From Butyricicoccus_B sp017886875 (lineage in GTDB: Bacteria; Bacillota; Clostridia; Oscillospirales; Butyricicoccaceae): 64,000 nucleotides of DNA. Within the stretch, counting starts at the first letter, position 1. Every line of letters begins with the position of its first letter. Under the pieces are notes generated by a model, which saw only the letters and a program-made list of their open reading frames with translations, did no database searches and was not told where the DNA came from. This document shows positions 8,713 through 17,888 of this stretch, piece after piece. The stretch is taken from assembly GCA_963931655.1 (NCBI GenBank), contig OZ007036.1, positions 1,116,001 to 1,180,000 of the forward strand. Reading direction: 5' to 3'. The translations under genes were made by a program, and so were the position numbers.

Positions 8713-8811
8713 ATTAAATTAAATCTCCTTTAACGGTAAAAGGGGGATAAAAGCGATATTAGCTTTTTCCCCCTCCTACCCCGTAAACGTTCTTTTATAA
8801 ACGCTAATTAA

Positions 8812-9585
8812 TTAGTTCTGGTTTGCTGCATCTACGATTGCTGCAAAATCAGGAGCCTTAAGGGAAGCACCACCGATTAGACCACCGTCTACATCTGGCT
8901 GTGCAAGTAGCTCTGCTGCATTCTTAGCATTCATAGAACCGCCATACTGAATTGTGATTGCACGAGCTGCACGAGCACCATACATTTCACGTAGGCAATC
9001 ACGAATTTTAGCACAAACCTCACCAGCTTGTTCGCTAGTTGCAGTTTTACCAGTGCCGATAGCCCAAATTGGCTCATAAGCGATAACTACTTTCTTAGCT
9101 TCATCAACAGTTACACCCTGAAGTGCAATCTTAACCTGCTTGCGAATAACTTCCATAGTTACGTCCTGCTCACGCTCTGTAAGGCTTTCGCCTACACAAA
9201 GGATTGGACGAAGACCATTTTCGATTGCAACCTTTACCTTCTTGTTACAGGTTTCATCTGTCTCATTGAAATACTGACGACGCTCGGAGTGACCAATAAT
9301 AACATACTTAACGCCAAGCTCTTTCAGCATATCTGCAGAAATTTCACCAGTAAAAGCACCAGACTTTTCAAAGTGCATATTTTCTGCACCGATTGCAATC
9401 TTGCTACCCTTAGCAGCCTTTACTGCTGCCTGAATATCAGTAAATGGAACGCAAAGAACAACTTCACACCACTTAGTCTTAGAAAGCATACCCTTCATTT
9501 CTTCAATAAGAGCCTTAGCTTCGCTAGGTGTCTTGTTCATCTTCCAGTTACCAGCGATAATCGTCTTACGATATCTGCGATTCAT
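8812..9585 (-). CDS. tpiA: Triosephosphate isomerase
   Basis: The 257-residue TIM-barrel enzyme interconverts dihydroxyacetone phosphate and glyceraldehyde 3-phosphate. Catalytic residues are visible: K15 in GNWKMN, H99 in IIGHSERR and E171 in AYEPIWAIGTG. The phosphate-binding GGSMNAKN and GGLIGGASL segments close the barrel. It is followed by a 99-base gap to gpmI and preceded by a 59-base gap from pgk; both are within operon spacing. Confidence 0.98.
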   Translation of the reverse strand: MNRRYRKTIIAGNWKMNKTPSEAKALIEEMKGMLSKTKWCEVVLCVPFTDIQAAVKAAKGSKIAIGAENMHFEKSGAFTGEISADMLKELGVKYVIIGHSERRQYFNETDETCNKKVKVAIENGLRPILCVGESLTEREQDVTMEVIRKQVKIALQGVTVDEAKKVVIAYEPIWAIGTGKTATSEQAGEVCAKIRDCLREMYGARAARAITIQYGGSMNAKNAAELLAQPDVDGGLIGGASLKAPDFAAIVDAANQN

Positions 9586-9644
9586 ATTGTTAATACCCCT
9601 TTCGTCCTTAAAGCATTGCTTTTAAGGACTTTAAAAATTTAAAA

Positions 9645-10835
9645 TTACTTATCGTTTAAGCAAGCGATACCTGGTAGCTCAAGACCTTCTAGGAACTCAA
9701 GAGAAGCACCGCCACCAGTGGAGATATGAGTCATCTTATCTGCATAGCCGAGCTTTTCAACAGCAGCTGCAGAGTCACCGCCACCAATGATAGAAATTGC
9801 ATTAGACTCAGCGATTGCCTTAGCAACAGCCTTTGTACCTACTGCAAATGCATCAAATTCAAATACGCCCATTGGACCGTTCCATACAACAGTACCAGCG
9901 TCCTTAACAGCCTCAGAGAATAGCTCAATAGTCTTAGGGCCGATATCAAGTCCCATTAGACCTGCTGGAATTTTGCCTGCTTCATGAACAACTGGAGTTG
10001 CATCAGCAGCAAATTTATCTGCACAAACAGTATCTACTGGCAGAAGTAGCTTAACACCCTTATCCTGAGCCTTCTTGATTAGGTCATTAGCAAGGTCTAG
10101 CTTGTCTTCTTCACATAGAGAAGTGCCGATTTCGCCACCCTGAGCCTTGCTGAATGTGTAAGCCATACCACCACCAATGATGATAGTATCACACTTTTCA
10201 ATCAGATTATTGATAACGCCAATCTTATCGGAAACCTTAGCACCGCCTAAAATTGCAACGAATGGGCGAGCTGGATTAGCAAGAGCCTTACCCATGATAG
10301 AGATTTCCTTGTTGATTAGGTAGCCACAAACAGCAGGTAGATAATCAGCTAGACCAGCGGTAGTAGCATGTGCACGGTGTGCAGTACCGAATGCGTCATT
10401 TACATAAACTTCAGCCATAGATGCTAATTCCTTAGCAAATGCTGGGTCGTTCTTTTCCTCTTCCTTGTGGAAACGAACGTTTTCAAGCAGCATTGCTTGA
10501 CCTGGCTGTAAAGCTGCTGCCATTGCCTTAGCGTCCTCACCGATAACGTCCTTAGCAAGCTTTACTTCTTGACCTAGAAGCTCGCTTAGACGCTCAGCTA
10601 CTGGAGCTAGAGAATACTTCATCTTAAACTCGCCCTTTGGACGACCTAAATGAGAGCAGAGAATAACTGCTGCATTCTGACCTAACAGATACTTAATAGT
10701 TGGCAGAGCAGCTACGATACGCTTGTCATCAGTGATTTTGCCGGTTTCGTCCTGTGGCACGTTAAAGTCGCAACGTACAATTACTTTCTTACCAGCTACG
10801 TCGATGTCTTCTACATTCTTCTTATTGTAATCCAT
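9645..10835 (-). CDS. pgk: Phosphoglycerate kinase
   Basis: The 396-residue enzyme transfers phosphate from 1,3-bisphosphoglycerate to ADP. Signatures are VIVRCDFNVPQ, CSHLGRPKG, LLENVRFHKEEE, GGAKVSDKIGV and the nucleotide-binding end GGGDSAAAVEKLG. The frame is open for 28 more codons upstream, but the start at MDYNKK has AAAGGAG at good spacing and gives the family's normal length. It is the first gene of the glycolytic unit. No gapdh gene is present next to it, unlike in many relatives. Confidence 0.97.
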   Translation of the reverse strand: MDYNKKNVEDIDVAGKKVIVRCDFNVPQDETGKITDDKRIVAALPTIKYLLGQNAAVILCSHLGRPKGEFKMKYSLAPVAERLSELLGQEVKLAKDVIGEDAKAMAAALQPGQAMLLENVRFHKEEEKNDPAFAKELASMAEVYVNDAFGTAHRAHATTAGLADYLPAVCGYLINKEISIMGKALANPARPFVAILGGAKVSDKIGVINNLIEKCDTIIIGGGMAYTFSKAQGGEIGTSLCEEDKLDLANDLIKKAQDKGVKLLLPVDTVCADKFAADATPVVHEAGKIPAGLMGLDIGPKTIELFSEAVKDAGTVVWNGPMGVFEFDAFAVGTKAVAKAIAESNAISIIGGGDSAAAVEKLGYADKMTHISTGGGASLEFLEGLELPGIACLNDK

Positions 10836-10937
10836 ATTGACTCTCCTTTGAGCAAATAATTTTATCAAAACGGACTGAAAGCGGAGGGTTTGTCCGCTTA
10901 GAGCAGGTATTCTGCACACACTGCTTCCTAAGACAGA

Positions 10938-10966
10938 ATTATACTTGTTTTATCCTTAACAATCAA
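10938..10966 (-). promoter_or_regulatory. Promoter of pgk-tpiA-gpmI-eno
   Basis: On the - strand TTGATT (10961-10966) and TATAAT (10938-10943) are separated by exactly 17 bases. The predicted leader is about 95 bases long. Confidence 0.8.
10945..10962. promoter_or_regulatory. Candidate Rex (redox-sensing repressor) operator
   Basis: The 18-base site TTGTTTTATCCTTAACAA matches the family pattern TTGTTAA-N4-TTAACAA at 12 of 14 defined positions. It occupies the spacer between -35 and -10 of the glycolytic promoter, so a bound repressor would exclude RNA polymerase. Rex releases DNA when NADH/NAD+ rises and is known to regulate fermentation and glycolysis genes in Firmicutes. That it acts here is inference. 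Confidence 0.6.
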
Positions 10967-11151
10967 TAGAATTTTTGAAAAAATATCACAAAAAATTAGA
11001 TTGTTTAGTATTTTTTTAATTTCACGCCTAGCAAAAATGTGTTTATAGTGCTTTTTTAACAAGTTCTACACAAAAGTTTCCACAAACTTTTCTGTTTATT
11101 ATACCCAATTTTACACGAAAATTACTCTTTATTACTCTAAATTATTTTTAG

Positions 11152-11652
11152 TTAAAGTGCAAGTCCCATATCCACTGGAAAAACACCTGCCTGTTTAAGA
11201 CCTTTGAACTCAGTTTGTCTTAAAGCCTCGAAAACTGTTATTGCAACCGAGTTTGAAAGATTTAAACTTCTAGCTCCCTCACGCATAGGTATGCGTATAC
11301 ATCTTTCAGGATTTTTTATAAGCAAGCTTTCTGGCAGTCCTTTTGTTTCCTTACCAAAAAGCAGATATGCATTATCATTAAACTTTACATCTGTATAGCT
11401 ATGCTGTGCTTTTGTTGTAAGATAAAAATACTGACCATCTGGATTTTTCTTAAAAAAGTCATCAAGATTATCATAATATCTAACATCAAGCAAATGCCAA
11501 TAATCAAGCCCTGCACGTTTTAAATGTTTGTCATCAAGTTCAAAACCAAGCGGGCGAACAAGATGAAGTATAGAGCCTGTAGCTGCACAGGTGCGAGCTA
11601 TATTGCCAGTGTTTTGAGGTATTTCTGGCTCAACCAAAACGATATTAAACAT
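11152..11652 (-). CDS. trmL: tRNA (cytidine(34)-2'-O)-methyltransferase
   Basis: The 166-residue SPOUT methyltransferase modifies the wobble nucleotide of tRNA-Leu isoacceptors. Family signatures are VEPEIPQNTGNIARTCA at the N-terminus, KRAGLDYW, LLFGKETKGLP, and the knot region RSLNLSNSVAI. Length is typical. It is separated from ribF by a terminator and from pgk by a long AT-rich gap, so it is probably monocistronic. Confidence 0.94.
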   Translation of the reverse strand: MFNIVLVEPEIPQNTGNIARTCAATGSILHLVRPLGFELDDKHLKRAGLDYWHLLDVRYYDNLDDFFKKNPDGQYFYLTTKAQHSYTDVKFNDNAYLLFGKETKGLPESLLIKNPERCIRIPMREGARSLNLSNSVAITVFEALRQTEFKGLKQAGVFPVDMGLAL

Positions 11653-11727
11653 ATTAAACCCCTTTTCATGCTTACAATTTTATTTTATTTGATTTTTTTT
11701 ACTTTTTCAAGCGTTTTTGCATTTTTT

Positions 11728-11766
11728 ATTATAAAAAATATCCTCAGATTTTTAAATCTGAGGATA
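11728..11766 (-). terminator. Intrinsic terminator of the rimP-ribF operon
   Basis: TATCCTCAGATTT pairs with AAATCTGAGGATA and is followed on the - strand by a T-rich tract, just after the ribF stop. Confidence 0.85.
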
Positions 11767-11776
11767 AAATACTTAT

Positions 11777-12679
11777 TTATGAAAAATATTCTCTTGTTTG
11801 CTCAACATTTTTCATTATTGCTTTTTTAAGTTCACTTACATCTGTAAAAGCTTTTTCAGGACGTAAAAACTTATAAAACTCAATATGAATAAATTTTCCA
11901 TATAAATCGCCTGTAAAGTCCAGTAAATGAGGCTCAATAGTAGGAGCACCGCCATCTTCAAAAGTAGGTTTTATACCGATATTTGTAGCCGCCATATGTC
12001 TTTTACCATCAACAACCACAAGAGTAGCATAAACACCATAAGGCGGAAGTACCATTTCTTTTGGCAAAGCTAAATTGAGTGTTGGCACACCTAATGTACG
12101 AGTTCCAACTTTTCTGCCATGCTGAACAACACCAGATACAGTGTATGGGTGTCCTAAAAACTTGGTTGCTCTTTCCATATCTCCTTGGGAAATAAGCTGG
12201 CGAATATATGTTGATGATACTGTTATACCATCAACCTTAACATCAGGTATACAATCATAACCTATACCCGCTTTTTTGCATTCCTCAGCCATACCTTCCG
12301 ATGTGCCAAGACCTTTATAACCAAATCTATTATTATGACCAGATATTATATATCTTGCATTAAATTTTTTAATAAGCAGCTCATGAATAAAGTCTTTCCA
12401 ATCCATTGTGCGTAAATTATCATCAAAATGCCCGAAAATAACTTCATCTACTTTACCAAACTTTTTTATCTCATCTGCTCTTGTAGCCTTTGCTGTAAGC
12501 ATAGGTACAGCTGTTCCACTCATTACCGAGCTTGGGTGCTGGTCAAAAGTGAAAACAGATGAAATACCGCCTATTTCCTTAGCTCTTAATACAGCTTTAT
12601 CCATAAGTGCTTTATGCCCCAAATGTACGCCATCAAAATAACCAAGTGCTATTGCACGAGGTGTATTTTTATCATTCAT
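11777..12679 (-). CDS. ribF: Bifunctional riboflavin kinase / FAD synthetase
   Basis: The 300-residue protein makes FMN and FAD from riboflavin. The N-terminal nucleotidyltransferase half has the ALGYFDGVHLGH motif (about residues 11-22) and the STYIRQLI segment. The C-terminal kinase half shows GVYATLVVV, ATNIGIKPTF and the end region GKFIHIEF. Its place downstream of truB at the end of the rimP-nusA-infB operon is the usual Firmicutes arrangement. Confidence 0.95.
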   Translation of the reverse strand: MNDKNTPRAIALGYFDGVHLGHKALMDKAVLRAKEIGGISSVFTFDQHPSSVMSGTAVPMLTAKATRADEIKKFGKVDEVIFGHFDDNLRTMDWKDFIHELLIKKFNARYIISGHNNRFGYKGLGTSEGMAEECKKAGIGYDCIPDVKVDGITVSSTYIRQLISQGDMERATKFLGHPYTVSGVVQHGRKVGTRTLGVPTLNLALPKEMVLPPYGVYATLVVVDGKRHMAATNIGIKPTFEDGGAPTIEPHLLDFTGDLYGKFIHIEFYKFLRPEKAFTDVSELKKAIMKNVEQTREYFS

Positions 12680-12696
12680 TTTTCATTATCCCCAGT

Positions 12697-13611
12697 TTAT
12701 CTAAAATTTTTATAAACAAACAGTGCAAACCCGCCTTTATCAAGTGCTTTTATCTGTCCAAGCATTTTAAATCCTTGTTTATCATACACACGGTAAAGTT
12801 GACCTTCTATTTCATCAAATCCCTTTTCGGTGTGTCTTTGGAATATAACCGCACCCCTTGTAGCTCTCTCTGCACCTTCTTCTGTAAGCGATACCGCTGG
12901 ATAATCTAAAAATAAACTATCTGTTGCATGAAGTAAGCTCTGAACTTCTCCCTCATTTGCAGCTTTTTGAACGGTTTCAAAATCAACACATTCATTAAGT
13001 TTATATGCACCTGAACGAGTGCGAACTAAACTATTCATAGCTGCATAAGTGCCGAGTTTTTCGCCTAAATCATGTATAATTGTGCGTACATAAGTGCCTT
13101 TACTTACAGCAAGCCCAATTTGACCGCATTGCATTTGGTCATCAAAAGATATAAGTTCACTTTTAGTTATAAAAATATCTCTTTCTGGACGCTCTATTTC
13201 TTTGCCCTTTCGTGCCAAATCATAGAGCTTTTGACCGCCTATTTTTACGGCTGAATACATTGGAGGAATTTGTTTTTGCTTGCCTTTTATGGCTTTTACA
13301 GCCATATAAATTTCAGCAGAACCTATTTTTTTATCCGATTTCTCTAGTATTTTACCAGTTGTATCTTGAGTATCTGTACAAAAACCTAAATTAAATCCTG
13401 CAATATATTCTTTCTCTTGAGCTGCTGCAAAATCGGCTGCACGGGTTGCACCACCTATAAACACAGGTAAAACACCTGTTGCCATAGGGTCAAGTGTACC
13501 GCCATGACCGATTTTACGTGTTTTAAGCATACCTCTTAATTTAGCTACTACATCATGAGAAGTAAAGCCTTCTGGCTTATTCATCAGCAAAATTCCATTT
13601 AACTCAGCCAT
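12697..13611 (-). CDS. truB: tRNA pseudouridine(55) synthase
   Basis: TruB makes the T-loop pseudouridine of tRNAs. The pattern GILLMNKPEGFTSHDVV opens the catalytic domain, and the catalytic aspartate lies in GHGGTLDPMATGVLP. KGTYVRTI and the C-terminal PUA-like region follow. The start at MAELNG gives the family-typical N-terminus; the frame stays open ten codons further upstream (to 13641). The nearest GGAGG lies 15 bases before the chosen ATG, so the start is not settled. It overlaps the end of the DHH phosphoesterase gene by 8 bases. Confidence 0.93.
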   Translation of the reverse strand: MAELNGILLMNKPEGFTSHDVVAKLRGMLKTRKIGHGGTLDPMATGVLPVFIGGATRAADFAAAQEKEYIAGFNLGFCTDTQDTTGKILEKSDKKIGSAEIYMAVKAIKGKQKQIPPMYSAVKIGGQKLYDLARKGKEIERPERDIFITKSELISFDDQMQCGQIGLAVSKGTYVRTIIHDLGEKLGTYAAMNSLVRTRSGAYKLNECVDFETVQKAANEGEVQSLLHATDSLFLDYPAVSLTEEGAERATRGAVIFQRHTEKGFDEIEGQLYRVYDKQGFKMLGQIKALDKGGFALFVYKNFR

Positions 13612-14572
13612 TTGTTTCTTTATATACCTCCATAGTAGCATTTACTATCATTTGGTATGCCTTTTCCATATTTATATCTGGCTCAAAGCTTGCACCCGCT
13701 GCTCTTGAGTGACCACCACCGCCACATTTAGCACAAATTGCTGATGCGTCTACTTCTTTTGTGGTTCTAACAGATGCTTTTATACTGCCATCTTTATTTT
13801 CTGTAAGAGTAATGCCTACTTCTACACCTTCAAGCTGACGGGTAAGTGACGCAATAGAGTCTAAGTCGTCCATATCTGCACCTGTATTGTCAATATCTTT
13901 TCGGTAAAGCTTTGCAATCGCTACTTTTTTATCGTTTTCAAACTTCATTGTATCAAAAATTATACGCTCCATTTGAAATCTTGGCCATGTTTTAATCTCA
14001 AACAATATACGATTAATTTCACCGCCATCTACACCCGCTTCAAGGCATTTTGCAGCACCTTTTAGAGTATCTGGTGTTGTGTTTGAAAATTTAAAACAAC
14101 CTGTGTCTGTGCTGAGTGCAATATAAATACACTCAGCTATATCAGTTGTAAGTGATGCACCCATATGCTCAATCACATCAAGTATCACTTCTCCACAAGC
14201 ACCAGCATTTTCTCTAATTAAATTATACTTACCAAAATTTGAATTAGACTTATGATGGTCTAAAACCAAATCAATTTTATCAATATATTTTTGTGCATTT
14301 GACGTAAATAAATTTATATCAGCTATATCAGTTGTTACAATAAAATCTGGTATAAAATCTTCAGCGGCTTTATATGGCTCAATAAGTGGCTTATATCTTT
14401 TTGTTATATCTGGGTTTTGCAGAATATAAGCATTTTTACCAATTTGACAAAGTGCCCTACATAATGCACCTGCTGAACCTGTTGTATCTCCATCAGGTCT
14501 TCTATGAGTGATAATCAGTATATTGTTAGCTTTTATTAAAAGCTCAGCAGCTTCTATAACACTGACATTACT
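13604..14572 (-). CDS. nrnA: DHH-family phosphoesterase, NrnA-like oligoribonuclease/pAp phosphatase
   Basis: The 322-residue protein has a DHH domain with ITHRRPDGDTTGS near the N-terminus and the metal-binding VLDHHKSN, plus a DHHA1 domain ending in the RNA-binding GGGGHSRAAGA motif. Family members degrade short RNA oligonucleotides and dephosphorylate pAp. The ATG at 14572 overlaps the rbfA stop in an ATGA arrangement with GGGGGAAAA upstream. A further 14 upstream codons in frame are not favoured. Its position between rbfA and truB is conserved in Firmicutes. Confidence 0.93.
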   Translation of the reverse strand, partial: SNVSVIEAAELLIKANNILIITHRRPDGDTTGSAGALCRALCQIGKNAYILQNPDITKRYKPLIEPYKAAEDFIPDFIVTTDIADINLFTSNAQKYIDKIDLVLDHHKSNSNFGKYNLIRENAGACGEVILDVIEHMGASLTTDIAECIYIALSTDTGCFKFSNTTPDTLKGAAKCLEAGVDGGEINRILFEIKTWPRFQMERIIFDTMKFENDKKVAIAKLYRKDIDNTGADMDDLDSIASLTRQLEGVEVGITLTENKDGSIKASVRTTKEVDASAICAKCGGGGHSRAAGASFEPDINMEKAYQMIVNATMEVYKETNG

Positions 14573-14942
14573 CATCAGAATTTTCCCCCATTTTGCCTTT
14601 ACGCTCAAGTTCATTTATAACCTGTGAAATATGAGCACCATGAGTCATAGATGAGTCAAGATTAAACACAAGTTCAGGAGCATATCTAAGCTGTACCTTG
14701 TGACCTACCTCACGACGTAGCCAACCAGATGCAGACTTTAAGCCCTTCATAACCTCTTTAGCCTGTTCATCTGAACCAAATACAGAAATATAAACCTTAG
14801 CATATCTTAAATCACCTGTAACTTCACAGTGTGTTATAGATACAAGACCGTTTTGCACTCTAGGGTCTTTTACATTTCTTAAAGCTTCCGCAAGAGCTTT
14901 CATAACTTCTTCTGAAATTCTATCAATTCTATTAGATGCCAT
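14568..14942 (-). CDS. rbfA: Ribosome-binding factor A
   Basis: The 124-residue KH-like protein helps 30S maturation near the 5' end of 16S rRNA. It begins MASNRIDRISEEVMKAL and contains the conserved CEVTGDLRYAKVYIS and LRYAPELVFNLD segments. It lies directly after infB, as is usual. A GC-rich hairpin in the 74-base gap separates the two genes. Confidence 0.96.
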   Translation of the reverse strand: MASNRIDRISEEVMKALAEALRNVKDPRVQNGLVSITHCEVTGDLRYAKVYISVFGSDEQAKEVMKGLKSASGWLRREVGHKVQLRYAPELVFNLDSSMTHGAHISQVINELERKGKMGENSDE

Positions 14943-14974
14943 TTGCCTTTTCCTCCTTTTGAAAAAGCGAAACA

Positions 14975-14997
14975 GGGCGGGCGAAACACGCCCGCCC
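14975..14997. other. GC-rich hairpin between infB and rbfA
   Basis: GGGCGGGCG and CGCCCGCCC form a 9-bp all-GC stem with a 5-base loop, striking against the AT-rich background. The T-run on the - strand side begins only about 10 bases after the stem, so it could be a processing or partial-termination element rather than a full terminator. Confidence 0.55.
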
Positions 14998-15015
14998 CAT
15001 TTTTAGTAAAGCTAA

Positions 15016-17292
15016 TTATCTTGGAATTTCTTCCATCACAAAGGCTTCAAATACATCGCCTTCTTTTATATCGTTAAAGTTTTCAAAACCACAACCACAT
15101 TCATAGTTAGATGCAACTTCCTTAACATCATCTTTGAAACGTTTAAGTGAGGAAAGTACACCTTCATGAATAACAATACCATCACGAACAATACGAACCT
15201 GTGCATTACGCTGGATTTTACCATCTTGCACATAACAGCCTGCAATAGTACCTACACCAGATACTCTAAATGTTGTGCGAACTTCTGCATGACCAAGAAT
15301 AGCTTCTCTAAACTTAGGTGCAAGCATACCCTTCATAGCCTGTTCCATTTCCTCAATGCAATCATAGATAATGCGATACATACGCATATCAATGCCTTGT
15401 TGGTCAGCGGAGTCTGATGCTGCACGGTCTGGACGAACATTGAAACCTACAATAATTGCACCAGATGCACTTGCAAGCATAACATCAGATTCACTGATTG
15501 CACCAACTGCACCATGGATAACCTTAACTCTAACCTCATCATTAGATAGCTTTTCAAGGCTTGCACGAAGTGCTTCAACAGAGCCTTGAACATCTGCCTT
15601 AACGATGATATTAAGTTCTTTCATTTGACCTTCTTGTATAGATGCAAATAGATTATCAAGTGTAACCTTATGCATTGCCTTGTTACGCTCTTCTTTTTCA
15701 TGCTCTTTACGCTGTTCAACTAGCTGACGAGCCATACGCTCATCATCAACAGCATAGAAAATATCGCCCGCACCCGGAACTTCAGCAAGACCAATAATTT
15801 CAACTGGTACAGATGGACCTGCACTCTTGATTTTCTTGCCATCATCATCGGTCATTGCACGAACACGTCCCACTGCTGTACCTGCGATAATAATATCACC
15901 TGCATTAAGTGTACCATTTTGTACAAGCACAGTTGCAACTGGTCCACGTCCCTTATCAAGCTTAGCTTCAATAACAGTACCCTTAGCTTGACGGTTTGGA
16001 TTTGCCTTTAAGTCTGCTACTTCAGCGGTTAATAGTACCATTTCAAGTAGGTTTTCAATACCTTGACCGAATTTAGCAGAGATATTACAAACAATAGTAT
16101 CGCCGCCCCATTCTTCTGGTACAAGCTCATATTCTGTAAGCTGCTGAAGTATTCTATCTGGGTTTGCACCCTCTTTATCAATCTTATTAACTGCAACAAT
16201 AATTGGTACATTCGCCGCCTTAGCATGGTTAATAGCTTCGATTGTCTGAGGCATAATACCATCATCAGCCGCAACAACCAGAATTGCAATGTCAGTTACT
16301 TGAGCACCACGAGCACGCATAGAAGTAAATGCTGCGTGTCCAGGGGTATCAAGGAATGTAATAGGCTTTCCATTTATCTGTACACGATATGCACCGATAT
16401 GCTGCGTAATACCGCCTGCTTCACCCTCTGTAACCTTGGTTTTACGGATTGCATCAAGTAAAGAGGTCTTACCATGGTCAACATGTCCCATAACAACAAC
16501 TACTGGGTCACGTGGCTCTAAGTCTTCCGCCTTGTCCTCGGACTCATCAAACAGCTTTTCTTCAATGGTTACATGAACCTCATGTTCAACCTTTGCACCC
16601 ATTTCTTCTGCAACAAGTGCAGCTGTATCAAAATCAATAGTCTGTGAAATAGATGCCATAACGCCTAATTTCATAAGCTCTTTAATAACATCTGCTGCTG
16701 TACGCTTCATACGCTGAGCAAACTCGCCAACATTGATTTCATCTGGAATAGATACTTTAAGTTGTACTTTTTTAACAGTCTGCTGCTGACGCTGCAAACG
16801 CTTCATTTTTTCTTGTTCTTCAAGTTTACGCTTAGAACCGTATTGCTGTCTAGCTCTCTGGTCAGATTTTTTTGTTAGCTTTTGCTTTTTCTGACCAGTA
16901 GACTGCATTCTTTCTGCCTTTTCAGACACTAAAGAGTCTATACGCTCATCATATTTATCTAGGTTTACATCTCCGCCGCCTCTGGTATCAATTCTATGAA
17001 CCTGCTTTACCTTTGTAGAACGTGGAGCTTCTTGGTTTTCTGTCTTTTGGGCCACTTCAGTCACCTTCTTTTCTTCTTTTCCGCCCTTTATATTAAGTGC
17101 TTTCTCCATATTATCAACCTGCTCGTTTTGAGTTATAACCTCAAAAATCATGCTTAGCTCTTTATCATTTAAAGCCTGCATAGAGCTTTTTGGAGTATCA
17201 GCATATTTGGTCAGAATTTCTGTAATTTCCTTGGTGGTTTTTCCAAAATCTGTTGCTACATCTTTTACTCTATACTTATTTTCTATCGCCAT
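15016..17292 (-). CDS. infB: Translation initiation factor IF-2
   Basis: The 758-residue GTPase places initiator tRNA on the 30S subunit and promotes subunit joining. It has an N-terminal IF2-N domain, a charged Lys/Gln-rich linker (about residues 70-175), and a second IF2-N region. The GTPase domain follows, with G1 GHVDHGKTS, G3 DTPGHAAF and G4 NKID. Domain II and the C-terminal initiator-binding domain complete it. This is the short-linker form common in Firmicutes. Confidence 0.98.
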   Translation of the reverse strand: MAIENKYRVKDVATDFGKTTKEITEILTKYADTPKSSMQALNDKELSMIFEVITQNEQVDNMEKALNIKGGKEEKKVTEVAQKTENQEAPRSTKVKQVHRIDTRGGGDVNLDKYDERIDSLVSEKAERMQSTGQKKQKLTKKSDQRARQQYGSKRKLEEQEKMKRLQRQQQTVKKVQLKVSIPDEINVGEFAQRMKRTAADVIKELMKLGVMASISQTIDFDTAALVAEEMGAKVEHEVHVTIEEKLFDESEDKAEDLEPRDPVVVVMGHVDHGKTSLLDAIRKTKVTEGEAGGITQHIGAYRVQINGKPITFLDTPGHAAFTSMRARGAQVTDIAILVVAADDGIMPQTIEAINHAKAANVPIIVAVNKIDKEGANPDRILQQLTEYELVPEEWGGDTIVCNISAKFGQGIENLLEMVLLTAEVADLKANPNRQAKGTVIEAKLDKGRGPVATVLVQNGTLNAGDIIIAGTAVGRVRAMTDDDGKKIKSAGPSVPVEIIGLAEVPGAGDIFYAVDDERMARQLVEQRKEHEKEERNKAMHKVTLDNLFASIQEGQMKELNIIVKADVQGSVEALRASLEKLSNDEVRVKVIHGAVGAISESDVMLASASGAIIVGFNVRPDRAASDSADQQGIDMRMYRIIYDCIEEMEQAMKGMLAPKFREAILGHAEVRTTFRVSGVGTIAGCYVQDGKIQRNAQVRIVRDGIVIHEGVLSSLKRFKDDVKEVASNYECGCGFENFNDIKEGDVFEAFVMEEIPR

Positions 17293-17340
17293 TGGCGTTC
17301 ACCTCCTAATGAAATTTAATCAGCTCTGACCGCTTTTAGT

Positions 17341-17730
17341 TTATTTTTTCTTTTTCTTACCTTTGCGGCTATCCATACGAGTTTTTTTCTCTAAAACTCT
17401 TTGAGCAGCCATAGCATTTTTATCACTTGTTGACTTTAACTTATCAGCAATAGCATTTGCCATACCAATATCATTTACTGCACAAACTGCACAGCCATTC
17501 ATACCGATTGCATGACCTAAGTTCATTCGCTCAGTTTCAAGAATAAATACTGGTACTTTTTCATCATGACGCATTATTTTTCTTCTTGTTGCATCGCCTA
17601 TATCTTTAGCCATAAAAATAGCACGACATTTACCCGTTTGAACCATTTCATAGACTTGGTCTTCACCACATGCCAGCCTGCCTGCTCTACGGCTTAAACC
17701 CAAAAGTCCAAGTGCTGCATCATTAGCCAT
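17341..17730 (-). CDS. ylxQ: YlxQ, L7Ae/L30e-family RNA-binding protein
   Basis: The 129-residue protein begins with the L7Ae-type GLLGLSRRAGRLACGEDQV and ends in a long Lys-rich tail. Family members bind kink-turn RNA; the cellular role of YlxQ is unclear. Normally ylxR and ylxQ are adjacent and coupled, but here a TnpB-only element separates them. Only a weak GGACG lies before the ATG, so the insertion may have replaced the original ribosome-binding region. Confidence 0.9.
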   Translation of the reverse strand: MANDAALGLLGLSRRAGRLACGEDQVYEMVQTGKCRAIFMAKDIGDATRRKIMRHDEKVPVFILETERMNLGHAIGMNGCAVCAVNDIGMANAIADKLKSTSDKNAMAAQRVLEKKTRMDSRKGKKKKK

Positions 17731-17744
17731 TGGTTTCGTCCGTT

Positions 17745-17888
17745 GTCAAAAATCTATAAACATCTATAAATTCTATTCCCTATTCAATGAGTCCGATTTT
17801 GATATTTTATCTACTTTCGTTTGATATAACTCTCCAAGGGCGTAAATTCGGATACAACGAATCCTACATACTAGCATTATCATTTTAG
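17745..17888 (-). ncRNA. Candidate omega (reRNA) guide RNA region of the TnpB element
   Basis: The 3' flank of tnpB up to the element's right end is non-coding and contains an ATTCGTTGTATCCGAAT dyad (around 17845-17865). By analogy with characterised TnpB systems, RNA from here would carry the scaffold, and the bases just beyond the right end (the ylxQ leader and start) would be the guide. Position and function are inference from family knowledge. Confidence 0.4.

Larger units (their letters stand above)
10836..11151. other. Intergenic region before the glycolytic operon
   Basis: The first 130 bases hold the pgk leader, promoter and Rex-like operator, listed separately. The remainder (about 10970-11151) is AT-rich and non-coding. 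On the - strand it contains a TATAAT hexamer (11098-11103) without a convincing -35 and an AAAAGTTT-GTGG-AAACTTTT hairpin around 11070-11090. Nothing else is supported. Confidence 0.5.

Noticed and set aside
10836..10919. Longer pgk start (28 extra codons)
   Set aside because: The internal ATG has a much better RBS and gives the standard length; the extension has no similarity to the family and lies in the promoter leader.
11050..11100. Two DnaA-box-like sequences (CTACACAAA and TTTCCACAA) before pgk
   Set aside because: Imperfect and only two; no origin context such as dnaA or dnaN nearby.
16029..16461. Open frames on both strands within infB
   Set aside because: Shadow frames of a strongly conserved gene.
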